Origin: Ruegeria arenilitoris | GTDB lineage: Bacteria > Pseudomonadota > Alphaproteobacteria > Rhodobacterales > Rhodobacteraceae | Length of the DNA stretch: 64,000 nt | Assembly: GCF_013031355.1 (NCBI RefSeq) | Contig: NZ_WPZO01000001.1 | Coordinates: 1,054,001 to 1,118,000, forward strand | Direction of reading: 5' to 3' | Shown here: positions 54,414 to 62,760 of the stretch, in pieces | Layout of the letters: each line of letters opens with the position of its first letter | How positions within the stretch are numbered: the stretch's first letter is position 1 | Translations under genes and position numbers: made by a program | The notes under the pieces: generated by a model | The model's database searches: none | Told to the model about the DNA's origin: nothing | What the model saw: only the letters and a program-made list of their open reading frames with translations

Positions 54414-54507
54414 GTTTGCATTACGTGAACGTCATCTACGTGTTGTAACGTGCGCATCGACTGCGCACCTGACTTTCATAGACGCCAGTGACGAGAGTGC
54501 TGAAACC

Positions 54508-54909
54508 ATGACCGAAGACCTGATGACCATCCGTGAAATGTGCGAGACCTACGAGGTCACGCCGCGCACCTTGCGTTTTTACGAGGCAAAGGAACTTTTG
54601 TTTCCGATCCGCGAGGGCCAGAAACGCCTGTTCACCAAACGGGACCGGGCGCGCCTGAAACTGATCCTGCGCGGTAAGCGTTTCGGCTTCAGCCTGGAAG
54701 AGATCCGGCAGCTGCTGGACCTGTACCATGTGGGTGACCAACAAAAGACCCAGATGATCCGCACGATTGAAATCGCACGGGAACGTCTGGCGGATATGGA
54801 AGCCCGCCGCGAAGAGCTGACCCAAGCCATTGACGATCTGAAAGAGCAGTTGCGCTGGGGCGAAAAAGTCATCGCCTCGATTAACCACGAGAAAAAAGCC
54901 GCCGGCTAA
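54508..54909 (+). CDS. MerR family transcriptional regulator (second paralogue), likely regulator of the acyl-CoA operon
   Basis: A 133-residue MerR regulator. The DNA-binding domain (about 5-70) has [40 protein letters not shown] and [20 protein letters not shown], followed by a long coiled coil (about 80-125, [20 protein letters not shown]). It is similar to the first MerR and has no metal-binding cysteine set. ATG 54508 lies 11 bases before a second in-frame ATG region; the frame is open far upstream (54274) without support. It sits 47 bases before the acyl-CoA dehydrogenase, and the ACGT-rich operator region lies upstream. This suggests autoregulation and control of the following genes, perhaps in response to acyl-CoA; that is inference. 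Confidence 0.9.
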   Translation: MTEDLMTIREMCETYEVTPRTLRFYEAKELLFPIREGQKRLFTKRDRARLKLILRGKRFGFSLEEIRQLLDLYHVGDQQKTQMIRTIEIARERLADMEARREELTQAIDDLKEQLRWGEKVIASINHEKKAAG

Positions 54910-54955
54910 CTCCAGCGGCTCAATCCCCGGACATCTGAATTTAAGGGAGCTTCAA

Positions 54956-56737
54956 ATGCCCGTCTACAACGCGCCAACCAAAGACACTCAGTTCATCCTG
55001 CACGATGTGCTGAAAGTCTCGGAATCCGATATTCCAGGCTATAGCGAGCTGGAGGCCGAATTTACCGGCGCGGTTCTGGAAGAAGCCGGCAAGGTTGCCA
55101 CCAACGTTCTGCATCCGCTGAACGTAGTCGGCGACACCGAAGGATGCCGTTTGGAAAATGGTATCGTCTACACCCCTACCGGGTTCAAGGACGCCTTCGA
55201 GCAGATGAAGGAAGGCGGCTGGACTGGCCTCGACATGCCGGAAGAGTATGGCGGTCAGAACATGCCCTATGTGATCGGTACCGCCGTGGGCGAGATGTTC
55301 TCGGGCGCGAACCAGGCGTTTGTCATGTATCAGGGTCTGACCCACGGCGCAGCCTCGGCCATTCTGGCGCACGGCACCGAAGAGCAAAAGAACACCTATC
55401 TGCCTAACATGGTCAGCTGCGAATGGACCGGCACCATGAACCTGACCGAGCCGCATTGCGGCACCGATCTGGGCCTGATGCGCACCAAGGCAGAACCGCA
55501 AGGCGACGGCAGCTACAAAATTTCCGGTCAAAAGATCTTTATCTCGTCCGGCGATCACGACATGGCCGACAACATCATCCACCTGGTGCTCGCCAAGATC
55601 CCCGGCGGTCCCGAGGGCATCAAGGGCGTGTCGCTGTTCATCGTGCCCAAGTTCATCGTCAACGAAGACGGTAGCCTGGGTGAGCGCAACGGCGTGTCGG
55701 TCGGCAAGATCGAAGAGAAGATGGGCATCCACGGCAACTCGACCTGCGTCATGAACTATGACGAAGCCACCGGCTGGTTGTTGGGCGAAGAGCACAAAGG
55801 CATGCGCGCCATGTTCACCATGATGAACGAAGCGCGTCTGGGCGTGGGCATGCAGGGCCTGTCGCAGGCCGAGGCCGCGTTCCAGAACGCCTTGGAATAT
55901 GCCAAGGACCGCCTGCAGGGCCGCGACGTCACCGGCGTGAAGAACCCGGACGGCCCCGCCGATCCGCTGATCGTGCATCCGGATATTCGCCGTAATCTGA
56001 TGGATCAGAAAAGCTTCACCGAAGGCGCGCGCGCGTTCATCCTGTGGGGCGCAACCATGATCGACAAAGCGCACCGCTCGGGCGACAAGGACGCGGACGG
56101 GCTGATCTCGCTGCTGACCCCGGTCATCAAGGGCTTCTTGACCGATCAGGGCTATGACATGACCGTTCAGGCGCAGCAGGTCTATGGCGGCCACGGATAC
56201 ATCGAGGAATGGGGCATGTCGCAATACACCCGCGACGCCCGCATCGCGATGATCTACGAAGGTGCGAACGGCGTTCAGGCGCTGGACCTTGTCGGCCGCA
56301 AGCTGGCGCAGGATGGCGGCAAGCACGTTATGGCCTTCTTCGACATGGTCAAAACCTTCTGCAAGGAAAACAGCGGCAAGGACGAAGCTTATGACAAGGC
56401 CTTCATCGAACCGCTGAAAGCCGCGTCGAAAGACCTGCAGGCTGCTGGCATGTATTTCATGCAGGAAGGCATGAAGAACCCGAACAACGCCCTGTCCGGT
56501 TCCTATGACTTCATGCACATGTTCGGCCATGTCTGCCTGGGCCTGATGTGGGCGCAGATGGCCAAGGCCGCGCAAGACGCGCTGGACGGTGGGGCCTCGG
56601 ACAAAGAGTTCTACGAGACCAAGATCAACACCGGTCGCTTCTACATGGCCCGCCGCCTGCCCGCCACGGCGCTGCATCTGTCGCGTATCCAGACCGGCGC
56701 GGATACGGTCATGGCGCTGGAGGCCGCGAACTTCTGA
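54956..56737 (+). CDS. Acyl-CoA dehydrogenase, long form (DmdC/FadE-like)
   Basis: A 593-residue FAD-dependent acyl-CoA dehydrogenase with the extended C-terminal region found in 3-methylmercaptopropionyl-CoA dehydrogenase (DmdC) and related enzymes. It has [40 protein letters not shown] at the FAD site, [20 protein letters not shown] and the catalytic Glu435 in [19 protein letters not shown]. It performs the first oxidation of beta-oxidation or of dimethylsulfoniopropionate demethylation products; which cannot be told from sequence alone. It opens the operon under the second MerR. Start ATG 54956 follows GGGAGC. Confidence 0.92.
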   Translation: MPVYNAPTKDTQFILHDVLKVSESDIPGYSELEAEFTGAVLEEAGKVATNVLHPLNVVGDTEGCRLENGIVYTPTGFKDAFEQMKEGGWTGLDMPEEYGGQNMPYVIGTAVGEMFSGANQAFVMYQGLTHGAASAILAHGTEEQKNTYLPNMVSCEWTGTMNLTEPHCGTDLGLMRTKAEPQGDGSYKISGQKIFISSGDHDMADNIIHLVLAKIPGGPEGIKGVSLFIVPKFIVNEDGSLGERNGVSVGKIEEKMGIHGNSTCVMNYDEATGWLLGEEHKGMRAMFTMMNEARLGVGMQGLSQAEAAFQNALEYAKDRLQGRDVTGVKNPDGPADPLIVHPDIRRNLMDQKSFTEGARAFILWGATMIDKAHRSGDKDADGLISLLTPVIKGFLTDQGYDMTVQAQQVYGGHGYIEEWGMSQYTRDARIAMIYEGANGVQALDLVGRKLAQDGGKHVMAFFDMVKTFCKENSGKDEAYDKAFIEPLKAASKDLQAAGMYFMQEGMKNPNNALSGSYDFMHMFGHVCLGLMWAQMAKAAQDALDGGASDKEFYETKINTGRFYMARRLPATALHLSRIQTGADTVMALEAANF

Positions 56738-56790
56738 TCAATCTCCGGTTCCGGGGTTCTGCCCCGGAGCCGGTTTTCGGAGGAGACACT

Positions 56791-57003
56791 ATGCCAAAAC
56801 GTTTTCGCCTGACCCGACGCTTTCCTGTCGCCATGACAGAGGATGGCTACCGCAAGCTCAGGGCTTTTGCCCGTGAGGCCGGGTTGGACGAAGGTGAAGC
56901 GCTGTCTTTTTTGTTCGAGAACTTCAACAGCGTCACAGATGAGGGAAAGCTGACGCGCCGACTGCGCGAATTCAATTCCGAGCTTGAGGCCCGCAAACGC
57001 TGA
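56791..57003 (+). CDS. Small conserved-looking basic protein in the acyl-CoA operon
   Basis: A 70-residue protein starting at ATG 56791 after GGAGGAGA, a strong ribosome site. It is basic at the N-terminus (PKRFRLTRRFPVAMTEDGYR) and helical thereafter (KLRAFAREAGLDEGEALSFL then FENFNSVTDEGKLTRRLREF). The layout (a short basic beta-like start, then a helix-turn-helix-sized segment) resembles ribbon-helix-helix proteins, but I cannot assign a family. It lies between the acyl-CoA dehydrogenase and the GST gene on the same strand. Its function is unknown; a small regulator or partner of the operon is possible. Confidence 0.6.
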   Translation: MPKRFRLTRRFPVAMTEDGYRKLRAFAREAGLDEGEALSFLFENFNSVTDEGKLTRRLREFNSELEARKR

Positions 57004-57135
57004 CGGGTTCATTCACACACGCTTTGGGCGTGCGTGTTTTCAGAAAGATGAACTGCAGATCGCAGCCAAAGGTTCACCTTTCTCGAAATACGCGAATTGC
57101 AGCACGGCACCATGCGCCACGGGAGGGGCGAACGT

Positions 57136-57774
57136 ATGACCATCAAACTTCACTGTTTCGGCGAGAGTGGGAACTCGTACAAAGCCGCACTGGCATTGGA
57201 AATGTCCGGGCTGGATTGGGAGCCGGTCTTCGTCGATTTCTTCAATGGTGTTACGCGCAGCCCTGAGTTCCGCTCGGAAGTCAACGTGATGGGCGAAGCG
57301 CCCTTCTTGATCGATGGTGATTTTCAAACCTCCCAGTCCGGTGCCATTCAGGCCTACGTCACCGAGAAATCTGGCAAGTTCGGCGGCAAGACACGGGACG
57401 AGAATTGCGACATTCTGCGCTGGGTTCTGTGGGACAACCACAAGCTCAGCTCGATGGCGGGGTTGACCCGCTTTCTGATCAACTTCCTGCCTGAAAAACA
57501 CCGCAACCCGGATGTGATCGCCTTTAACCAAGGGCGCCTCAAGGCAGCATACGAGGTCCTCAACTCCCACCTGGATGGGCGAGACTGGATCGTCGGCGAC
57601 GGCGTGACCAACGCCGATCTCAGCTGCTGCGGCTACCTTTATTACCCTGAACCATTCGGCTTTGACCGCGCCGACTGGCCTCATATCGACGCCTGGCTGA
57701 CTCGCCTGTCCGAACAGCCCGGCTGGAAACACCCATATGACCTGATGCCCGGCAAACCGTCGGATCGAGCTTAA
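57136..57774 (+). CDS. Glutathione S-transferase family protein
   Basis: A 212-residue GST. The N-terminal thioredoxin-like domain has IKLHCFGESGNSYKAALALE with Ser in the catalytic Ser/Tyr position, DFFNGVTRSPEFRSEVNVMG and EAPFLIDGDFQTSQSGAIQA with the glutathione-binding cis-Pro and Gln-Ser. The C-terminal helical domain has GDGVTNADLSCCGYLYYPEP. Cytosolic GSTs conjugate or reduce electrophiles. Its place between acyl-CoA dehydrogenase and thiolase suggests handling of reactive enoyl or thioester intermediates, which is inference. ATG 57136 follows GGGAGGGG; an in-frame ATG upstream is less likely. Confidence 0.88.
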   Translation: MTIKLHCFGESGNSYKAALALEMSGLDWEPVFVDFFNGVTRSPEFRSEVNVMGEAPFLIDGDFQTSQSGAIQAYVTEKSGKFGGKTRDENCDILRWVLWDNHKLSSMAGLTRFLINFLPEKHRNPDVIAFNQGRLKAAYEVLNSHLDGRDWIVGDGVTNADLSCCGYLYYPEPFGFDRADWPHIDAWLTRLSEQPGWKHPYDLMPGKPSDRA

Positions 57775-57785
57775 GGAGAAGACCC

Positions 57786-58997
57786 ATGACCGAAGCTTAT
57801 ATTTATGACGCCCTGCGCACCCCGCGCGGCAAGGGCCGTAAGGATGGCAGCCTGCACGAGGTGACCTCGGTGCGCCTGTCCGCCCTGACCCTGAACGCGA
57901 TGAAAGAGCGTAACAATCTGGAAGGTCACGCCGTTGAGGATGTGATCTGGGGCAACGTCACACAGGTGATGGAGCAAGGCGGCTGTCTGGCGCGCTCGGC
58001 GGTTCTGGCCTCGGATCTGGATCAGTCGATCCCCGGTCTGGCGATCAACCGTTTCTGCGCCTCGGGTATGGAGGCCGTGAACCTAGCGGCAAACCAGGTC
58101 AAGGGCGGCGCTGGCGAAGCCTACATCGCAGGCGGTGTCGAGATGATGGGCCGTGTGGCCATGGGCAGTGACGGTGCCGCGATTGCCGTTGATCCGACGC
58201 TGGCGATGGACACCTATTTCGTGCCGCAGGGTATCTCGGCCGATATCATCGCCACCGAGTATGGCTTCAGCCGTGACGACGCCGATGCGCTGGCGGTTGA
58301 ATCGCAGAGACGCGCGGCAGAGGCATGGGACGACAACCGGTTCGAAAAATCGGTCATCACCATCAAGGATCAGAATGGCCTGACCATTCTGGACCGCGAC
58401 GAATACATGCGCCCCGGCACCGACATGCAAAGCCTTGGGTCGCTGAACCCGTCCTTCGCGATGATGGGCGAGCAGATGCCCGGCTTCGATAAGGTGGCAA
58501 TGCTGAAATACCCGCATCTTGAGCGGATCAACCACATCCACCACGCGGGCAACAGCTCGGGCATCGTGGATGGTGCGGCTGCTGTTCTGATCGGCAACAA
58601 GGAATTTGGTGAGAAATACGGCCTGAAGCCGCGCGCCCGCATCAAGGCAACCGCCAAGATCGGCACCGACCCGACCATCATGCTGACTGGTCCGGTTCCG
58701 GTAACTGAAAAGATCCTCGCCGACAACGGCATGAAGATCAGCGATCTGGACCTGTTTGAAGTGAACGAAGCCTTCGCCTCGGTCGTGCTGCGCTTCCAGC
58801 AGGCATTTGATGTCGACCCGGCACTGGTGAACGTAAACGGCGGCTCGATCGCGATGGGGCACCCGCTGGGCGCGACCGGCGCGATGATCATCGGCACCCT
58901 GTTGGATGAGCTTGAGCGTCAGGACAAGGAAACCGGTCTGGCCACGCTCTGCATCGCGTCCGGCATGGGTGCAGCAACAATTATCGAGCGGGTCTGA
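57786..58997 (+). CDS. Acetyl-CoA acetyltransferase (thiolase, FadA-like)
   Basis: A 403-residue thiolase. The acyl-accepting Cys91 is in INRFCASGMEAVNLAANQVK. The conserved His region is in INHIHHAGNSSGIVDGAAAV, followed by FEVNEAFASVVLRFQQAF and the second catalytic region NVNGGSIAMGHPLGATGAMI, then CIASGMGAATIIE with the C-terminal Cys. It cleaves 3-ketoacyl-CoA to acyl-CoA and acetyl-CoA in beta-oxidation, the last step of the cycle whose middle steps are done by the fadJ-type gene downstream. It follows the GST gene by 11 bases and shares one base with the cupin gene. Confidence 0.95.
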   Translation: MTEAYIYDALRTPRGKGRKDGSLHEVTSVRLSALTLNAMKERNNLEGHAVEDVIWGNVTQVMEQGGCLARSAVLASDLDQSIPGLAINRFCASGMEAVNLAANQVKGGAGEAYIAGGVEMMGRVAMGSDGAAIAVDPTLAMDTYFVPQGISADIIATEYGFSRDDADALAVESQRRAAEAWDDNRFEKSVITIKDQNGLTILDRDEYMRPGTDMQSLGSLNPSFAMMGEQMPGFDKVAMLKYPHLERINHIHHAGNSSGIVDGAAAVLIGNKEFGEKYGLKPRARIKATAKIGTDPTIMLTGPVPVTEKILADNGMKISDLDLFEVNEAFASVVLRFQQAFDVDPALVNVNGGSIAMGHPLGATGAMIIGTLLDELERQDKETGLATLCIASGMGAATIIERV

Positions 58998-59485
58998 TGC
59001 CCAAGCTGGACCTCTCTCAGATTCCGTTCAAGGGCGGCTCGGCCTATCCCGGCAAGCTGGCCGAGGCGACCGCTGGTCGTTTCGTGCAGCGTGTGGGTGA
59101 TGCGGGCGGGTTAACCCAGTACGGGGTCAATATCGTGCGGCTGGAACCGCAGGGCATGTCTTCGCTGCGTCATTACCATATGGAGCAAGACGAGTTTGCC
59201 ATCATGCTCAGCGGCAAATGCGTGCTGATCGACGACGATGGCGAACATGAGATGCTGCCCGGCGACTGCGCCGCTTGGCCCGCAGGTGAGGCGAACGGCC
59301 ATCACCTTGTGAACAAAACCGATGCGCCCGCGACCTTTCTGGTGGTGGGCACACGGACCCCGACCGAGACCGGCTATTACAGCGACATAGACATGATGGT
59401 GAAGGATGACGAGAACGGATTCGCCTTCACCCGCAAGGATGGCAGCCCGCTGACGGCTGACCAGATTGGAGATGACAATGACTGA
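58997..59485 (+). CDS. Cupin domain protein
   Basis: A 162-residue single-cupin protein. Motif 1 is in LRHYHMEQDEFAIMLSGKCV (metal His, His, Glu) and motif 2 in LPGDCAAWPAGEANGHHLVN (Gly, Asp, then His). The metal-binding set looks complete, and the N-terminal 35 residues are a leading strand region. Cupins in such operons may be dioxygenases, isomerases or binding proteins; no substrate is known. It is sandwiched between thiolase and the multifunctional enzyme, starting at the thiolase stop and overlapping the following gene by eight bases, so it belongs to this beta-oxidation unit. Confidence 0.85.
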   Translation: MPKLDLSQIPFKGGSAYPGKLAEATAGRFVQRVGDAGGLTQYGVNIVRLEPQGMSSLRHYHMEQDEFAIMLSGKCVLIDDDGEHEMLPGDCAAWPAGEANGHHLVNKTDAPATFLVVGTRTPTETGYYSDIDMMVKDDENGFAFTRKDGSPLTADQIGDDND

Positions 59486-61679
59486 TTTCACTCTGAGCAA
59501 AGACGCGGACGGCGTCGCCTTTGTTACCTGGGATGCCCAGGGCAAATCCATGAACGTCCTGACCCGCGAGGCCTTTCAGGAGGTCAGCCAACTGATCGAT
59601 CAGGCCCTGAACGATGATGAGATCAAGGGCATCGTCATCACCTCGGGCAAAGAAGGCTCATTCGCTGGCGGTATGGACCTGAACACGCTGGCCACCATCC
59701 GTCAGGAGGCAGGAGACGAACCGGCGCAGGCGCTGTTCGACTTTGTCATGGGCGGCCACCACATCCTGCGCAAGATGGAATTGGCGGGCATGGACCCCAA
59801 GACCAAGAAGGGCGGCAAGCCGATCGCCTGTGCCATCAACGGCACCTGCGCCGGGATCGGGACCGAGATCGCGCTGGCCTGTCACCACCGCGTCATGACC
59901 AGCAACCCGAAGGCCAAGATCGGTCTGCCCGAGATCATGCTGGGCATCTTCCCCGGCGGTGGCGGCACTATGCGTTTCAGCCGCATGGTTGGCGCGATGG
60001 CAGCGGCCCCGGTCCTGCTGGAAGGCAAAATGATGGACCCGGCCAAAGCCAAGGGCGCGCAGCTGATTGACGCTGTGTCGGACGATCCGGTTGCGGCGGC
60101 GAAAGAGTGGGTTCTGAACGCCAAAGACGCTGATCTGGTCAAACCTTGGGACGCCAAGGGCTACAAGATGCCTGGCGGTGCGCCCTATCACCCTGCCGGT
60201 TTCATGACCTTCGTCGGCGCCAATGCGATGGTGAACGGCAAGACCCAAGGCGCCTTCCCGGCGGCCAAGGCTCTGCTAAGCTCGATCTACGAAGGTGCGC
60301 TGGTCGACTTTGACACCGCTCTGAAAATCGAAGCGCGCTGGTTTACCAATGTTCTGATGAACCCGTCCTCATCGGCGATGATCCGGTCGCTGTTCCTGAA
60401 CAAGGAAGCGCTGGAGAAAGGTGCCGTCCGTCCCAAGGATGTGCCCGATCAACGTGTCCAGAAGGTCGGCGTTCTGGGTGCAGGCATGATGGGTGCCGGA
60501 ATCGCGCTGGTCTCGGCGCAGGCTGGGATGGAGGTCGTTTTGGTCGACCGTGATCAGGAAGCGGCCGACAAGGGTAAGGCCTATACCGAAAGCTACCTGG
60601 ACAAGGGCATGAAGCGCGGCAAAGTCACGGCTGAAAAGAAAGAGGCCATGCTGGCCCGCATCACAGCGACTCCGGATCTGGACAACCTCAAAGGCTGTGA
60701 CCTGATCATCGAAGCCGTGTTCGAAGATGTGGGCGTCAAGGCCGAGATGACCAAGAAGGTTGAGGCGATCATCCCCGAGGATTGCATCTTTGCCTCGAAC
60801 ACCTCGACCCTGCCGATCACCGATCTGGCCAAAGCCTCGGCGCGGCCCGAACAGTTCATCGGCATCCACTTCTTCTCGCCGGTCGAAAAGATGTTCCTGG
60901 TCGAAATCATCAAAGGTAAGGAAACCGGTGATCGCGCGGTTGCCAAGGCGCTGGACTATGTCCGTCAGATCCGCAAAACCCCGATCGTGGTCAACGATGC
61001 GCGCTTCTTCTACGCCAACCGCTGCATCATCCCGTACATCAACGAAGGTGTCCGGATGATCGCCGAGGGCGTGAACCCTGTGCTGATCGACAACGCCGCG
61101 CGCCAGCTGGGCTTCCCGGTGGGGCCGATCCAGCTGACCGACGAGACCTCGATTGATCTGGGTGCCAAGATCGCACGTGCAACCAAGGCGGCGATGGGTG
61201 ATGCCTACCCGGAAAGCCCCTCGGATGATCTGATCTTCTGGATGGAGGAACAGGGGCGTCTGGGTCGCAAGGCCAATGCGGGCTTCTTCGACTATGACGA
61301 CAAAGGCAAGCGTGTCGAATATTGGAGAGGTCTGCAGGAGAAATTCCCGCATGCCGAAGACCAGCCAGACCTGATCGAAGTGCAGGAACGTCTGATGTTC
61401 GCGCAGGTTCTGGAAGCGGTCCGCGCGCTGGAGGAAGGTGTGCTGGAAGACATCCGCGAAGGCGACGTGGGTGCCATTCTGGGCTGGGGCTTTGCGCCTT
61501 GGTCGGGTGGCCCGCTCAGCTGGCTGGACATCATCGGCACGCCTTACGCGGCCGAGCGTTGCGATCAACTGACCGAGGCATATGGCGAACGCTTCGCCTG
61601 CCCGCCGCTGCTGCGTGAGATGGCCGAAAAGGGCCAGAGCTTCTACGGTCGCTTCGCACCCAAAGCCAAGGCTGCCTAA
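59478..61679 (+). CDS. fadJ: Multifunctional enoyl-CoA hydratase / 3-hydroxyacyl-CoA dehydrogenase (FadJ-like)
   Basis: A 733-residue fatty-acid oxidation enzyme. Residues about 1-190 are an enoyl-CoA hydratase domain, with the oxyanion region IACAINGTCAGIGTEIALAC and the Glu in GLPEIMLGIFPGGGGTMRF. The NAD-binding domain begins near residue 330 with VGVLGAGMMGAGIALVSAQA. The C-terminal 3HCDH domains contain IHFFSPVEKMFLVEIIKG with the catalytic His-Glu pair, and KANAGFFDYDDKGKRVEYWR. It hydrates enoyl-CoA and oxidises the 3-hydroxyacyl-CoA, feeding the thiolase. ATG 59478 after GGAGATGACA overlaps the cupin gene. A bidirectional hairpin follows. Confidence 0.95.
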   Translation: MTDFTLSKDADGVAFVTWDAQGKSMNVLTREAFQEVSQLIDQALNDDEIKGIVITSGKEGSFAGGMDLNTLATIRQEAGDEPAQALFDFVMGGHHILRKMELAGMDPKTKKGGKPIACAINGTCAGIGTEIALACHHRVMTSNPKAKIGLPEIMLGIFPGGGGTMRFSRMVGAMAAAPVLLEGKMMDPAKAKGAQLIDAVSDDPVAAAKEWVLNAKDADLVKPWDAKGYKMPGGAPYHPAGFMTFVGANAMVNGKTQGAFPAAKALLSSIYEGALVDFDTALKIEARWFTNVLMNPSSSAMIRSLFLNKEALEKGAVRPKDVPDQRVQKVGVLGAGMMGAGIALVSAQAGMEVVLVDRDQEAADKGKAYTESYLDKGMKRGKVTAEKKEAMLARITATPDLDNLKGCDLIIEAVFEDVGVKAEMTKKVEAIIPEDCIFASNTSTLPITDLAKASARPEQFIGIHFFSPVEKMFLVEIIKGKETGDRAVAKALDYVRQIRKTPIVVNDARFFYANRCIIPYINEGVRMIAEGVNPVLIDNAARQLGFPVGPIQLTDETSIDLGAKIARATKAAMGDAYPESPSDDLIFWMEEQGRLGRKANAGFFDYDDKGKRVEYWRGLQEKFPHAEDQPDLIEVQERLMFAQVLEAVRALEEGVLEDIREGDVGAILGWGFAPWSGGPLSWLDIIGTPYAAERCDQLTEAYGERFACPPLLREMAEKGQSFYGRFAPKAKAA

Positions 61680-61680
61680 A

Positions 61681-61717
61681 CAAAAAACGCTGGCGCATGT
61701 CCCCCATGCGCCAGCGT
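61681..61717. terminator. Bidirectional hairpin terminator between fadJ and the Hint gene
   Basis: A perfect 13-base stem, ACGCTGGCGCATG (61687-61699) and CATGCGCCAGCGT (61705-61717), with loop TCCCC. On the minus strand it is followed by TTTTTTG, so it should be a strong Rho-independent terminator for the Hint-domain gene. On the plus strand it lies eight bases after the fadJ stop but lacks a T run. Confidence 0.8.
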
Positions 61718-61745
61718 CACCTTGTAGTTTCAGATAGTTCCCCGT

Positions 61746-62516
61746 TCAGATCATCATCAAAGGCCGACCCGGCCGCCCGGGCCGACGCGCGCCCCTGACC
61801 GGCCTCACCGGAACAATCGGATGATCAAAGACAGGTGCGGGAACCGAGCCCAGCGAATTTGCCAGAACACCAATGTCACCGCGTCGTGTCGTCAGATAAA
61901 TCAAATCCGCCGCGGCCTCACCCGCGACGACCTCATACGACGCACCACCATTGATGCCGCCAGATCCAAATCGGCCCGCCGGGCAAAAGGCCCGAAATCC
62001 GCCTTCGATATAGATCACCTCATCCTGATCGAAAAACAGCGTACTGATGTCGAAATAGGATGCTGGCACATCCGAGGTGATCCGGAACATACCGCTCAGC
62101 AATCTGGCGGAAACAATCGGCATACTGACGGGCAGTGTGATCGGATCATGGTTCAACTTGGTGTTGTCCAGTGCGACGCCCTGCTCGGGCATCAACCAGA
62201 CAACACGGCCGTTGTAGGCCGCGTTTGATGGCACCCGGATCGGCATGTTTTCAGCATTGGTTTCGCCGGGCGGCACCATGATGCAATCTGTCGCAACGCG
62301 ACTTACCGGTCTGAAACCATTATCCAATGTTCGAACGAAATCACCGGCCCGCAACTCTTCGACCAGCTTCCATCCGGCCTTTGTTGCAACTTTAGTCCCG
62401 TGTACCAGCCCACCGCGGCGCGCGTTCAGCGCAGCCTGTGGCTCTGCGCCCCCTTGGTATTCGGACCTTTCCGCAAAATCTATTATACTCTCTACCTTCA
62501 ACAAGTACCCACCCAC
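61746..62516 (-). CDS. Hint-domain protein with atypical active site
   Basis: A 256-residue protein with a Hedgehog/intein-like (Hint_2) domain around residues 35-160. The pattern HGTKVATKAGWKLVEELRAG then DFVRTLDNGFRPVSRVA is clear. The usual N-terminal Cys or Ser nucleophile before GT is replaced by Val-His (GGLVHGT), and the second-block His-Arg (normally SPxHRVLL) reads MPEQGVALDN, so self-cleavage looks unlikely. The C-terminus is Arg/Pro/Gly-rich and low complexity. No membrane segment is visible. GTG 62516 is the likely start. Hint_2 proteins are common in roseobacters and often carry adhesin or secreted domains; here only Hint is present. Confidence 0.7.
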   Translation of the reverse strand: MGGYLLKVESIIDFAERSEYQGGAEPQAALNARRGGLVHGTKVATKAGWKLVEELRAGDFVRTLDNGFRPVSRVATDCIMVPPGETNAENMPIRVPSNAAYNGRVVWLMPEQGVALDNTKLNHDPITLPVSMPIVSARLLSGMFRITSDVPASYFDISTLFFDQDEVIYIEGGFRAFCPAGRFGSGGINGGASYEVVAGEAAADLIYLTTRRGDIGVLANSLGSVPAPVFDHPIVPVRPVRGARRPGRPGRPLMMI

Positions 62517-62760
62517 CTATTACACTCAACAACTAAGATTCATGCGTATCACAGGATTTAGCAGCGGGACTTATTTTTGACATATTATGGTCCAATTTGG
62601 ACCATTTCGGGCCCGCTAAGCACCCAAAACATAAACAACGTTTAAAATGTTAATGTCATTGGACTCAATCGGGAAACTATGTTCCGCAAGGTGGATCAAT
62701 AGCTTACCCGAATCTGGCGATGTCTTCGGCACAGGCATTGGCCAAGCCTGCGCGTGGTGA

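Noticed and set aside
54941-56677. Large minus-strand open frame opposite the acyl-CoA dehydrogenase
   Set aside because: It is the shadow of a GC-rich gene: the plus-strand frame has complete FAD and catalytic motifs, while the minus-strand product shows His/Val/Gly-rich low-complexity text without any family features.
60369-61568. Minus-strand open frame opposite fadJ
   Set aside because: It is an antisense shadow of the fadJ C-terminal domains with no motifs and no ribosome site.
61746-62516. Intein or self-splicing protein
   Set aside because: The Hint fold is present but the autocatalytic Cys/Ser and His residues are missing and there are no exteins or host-gene halves.
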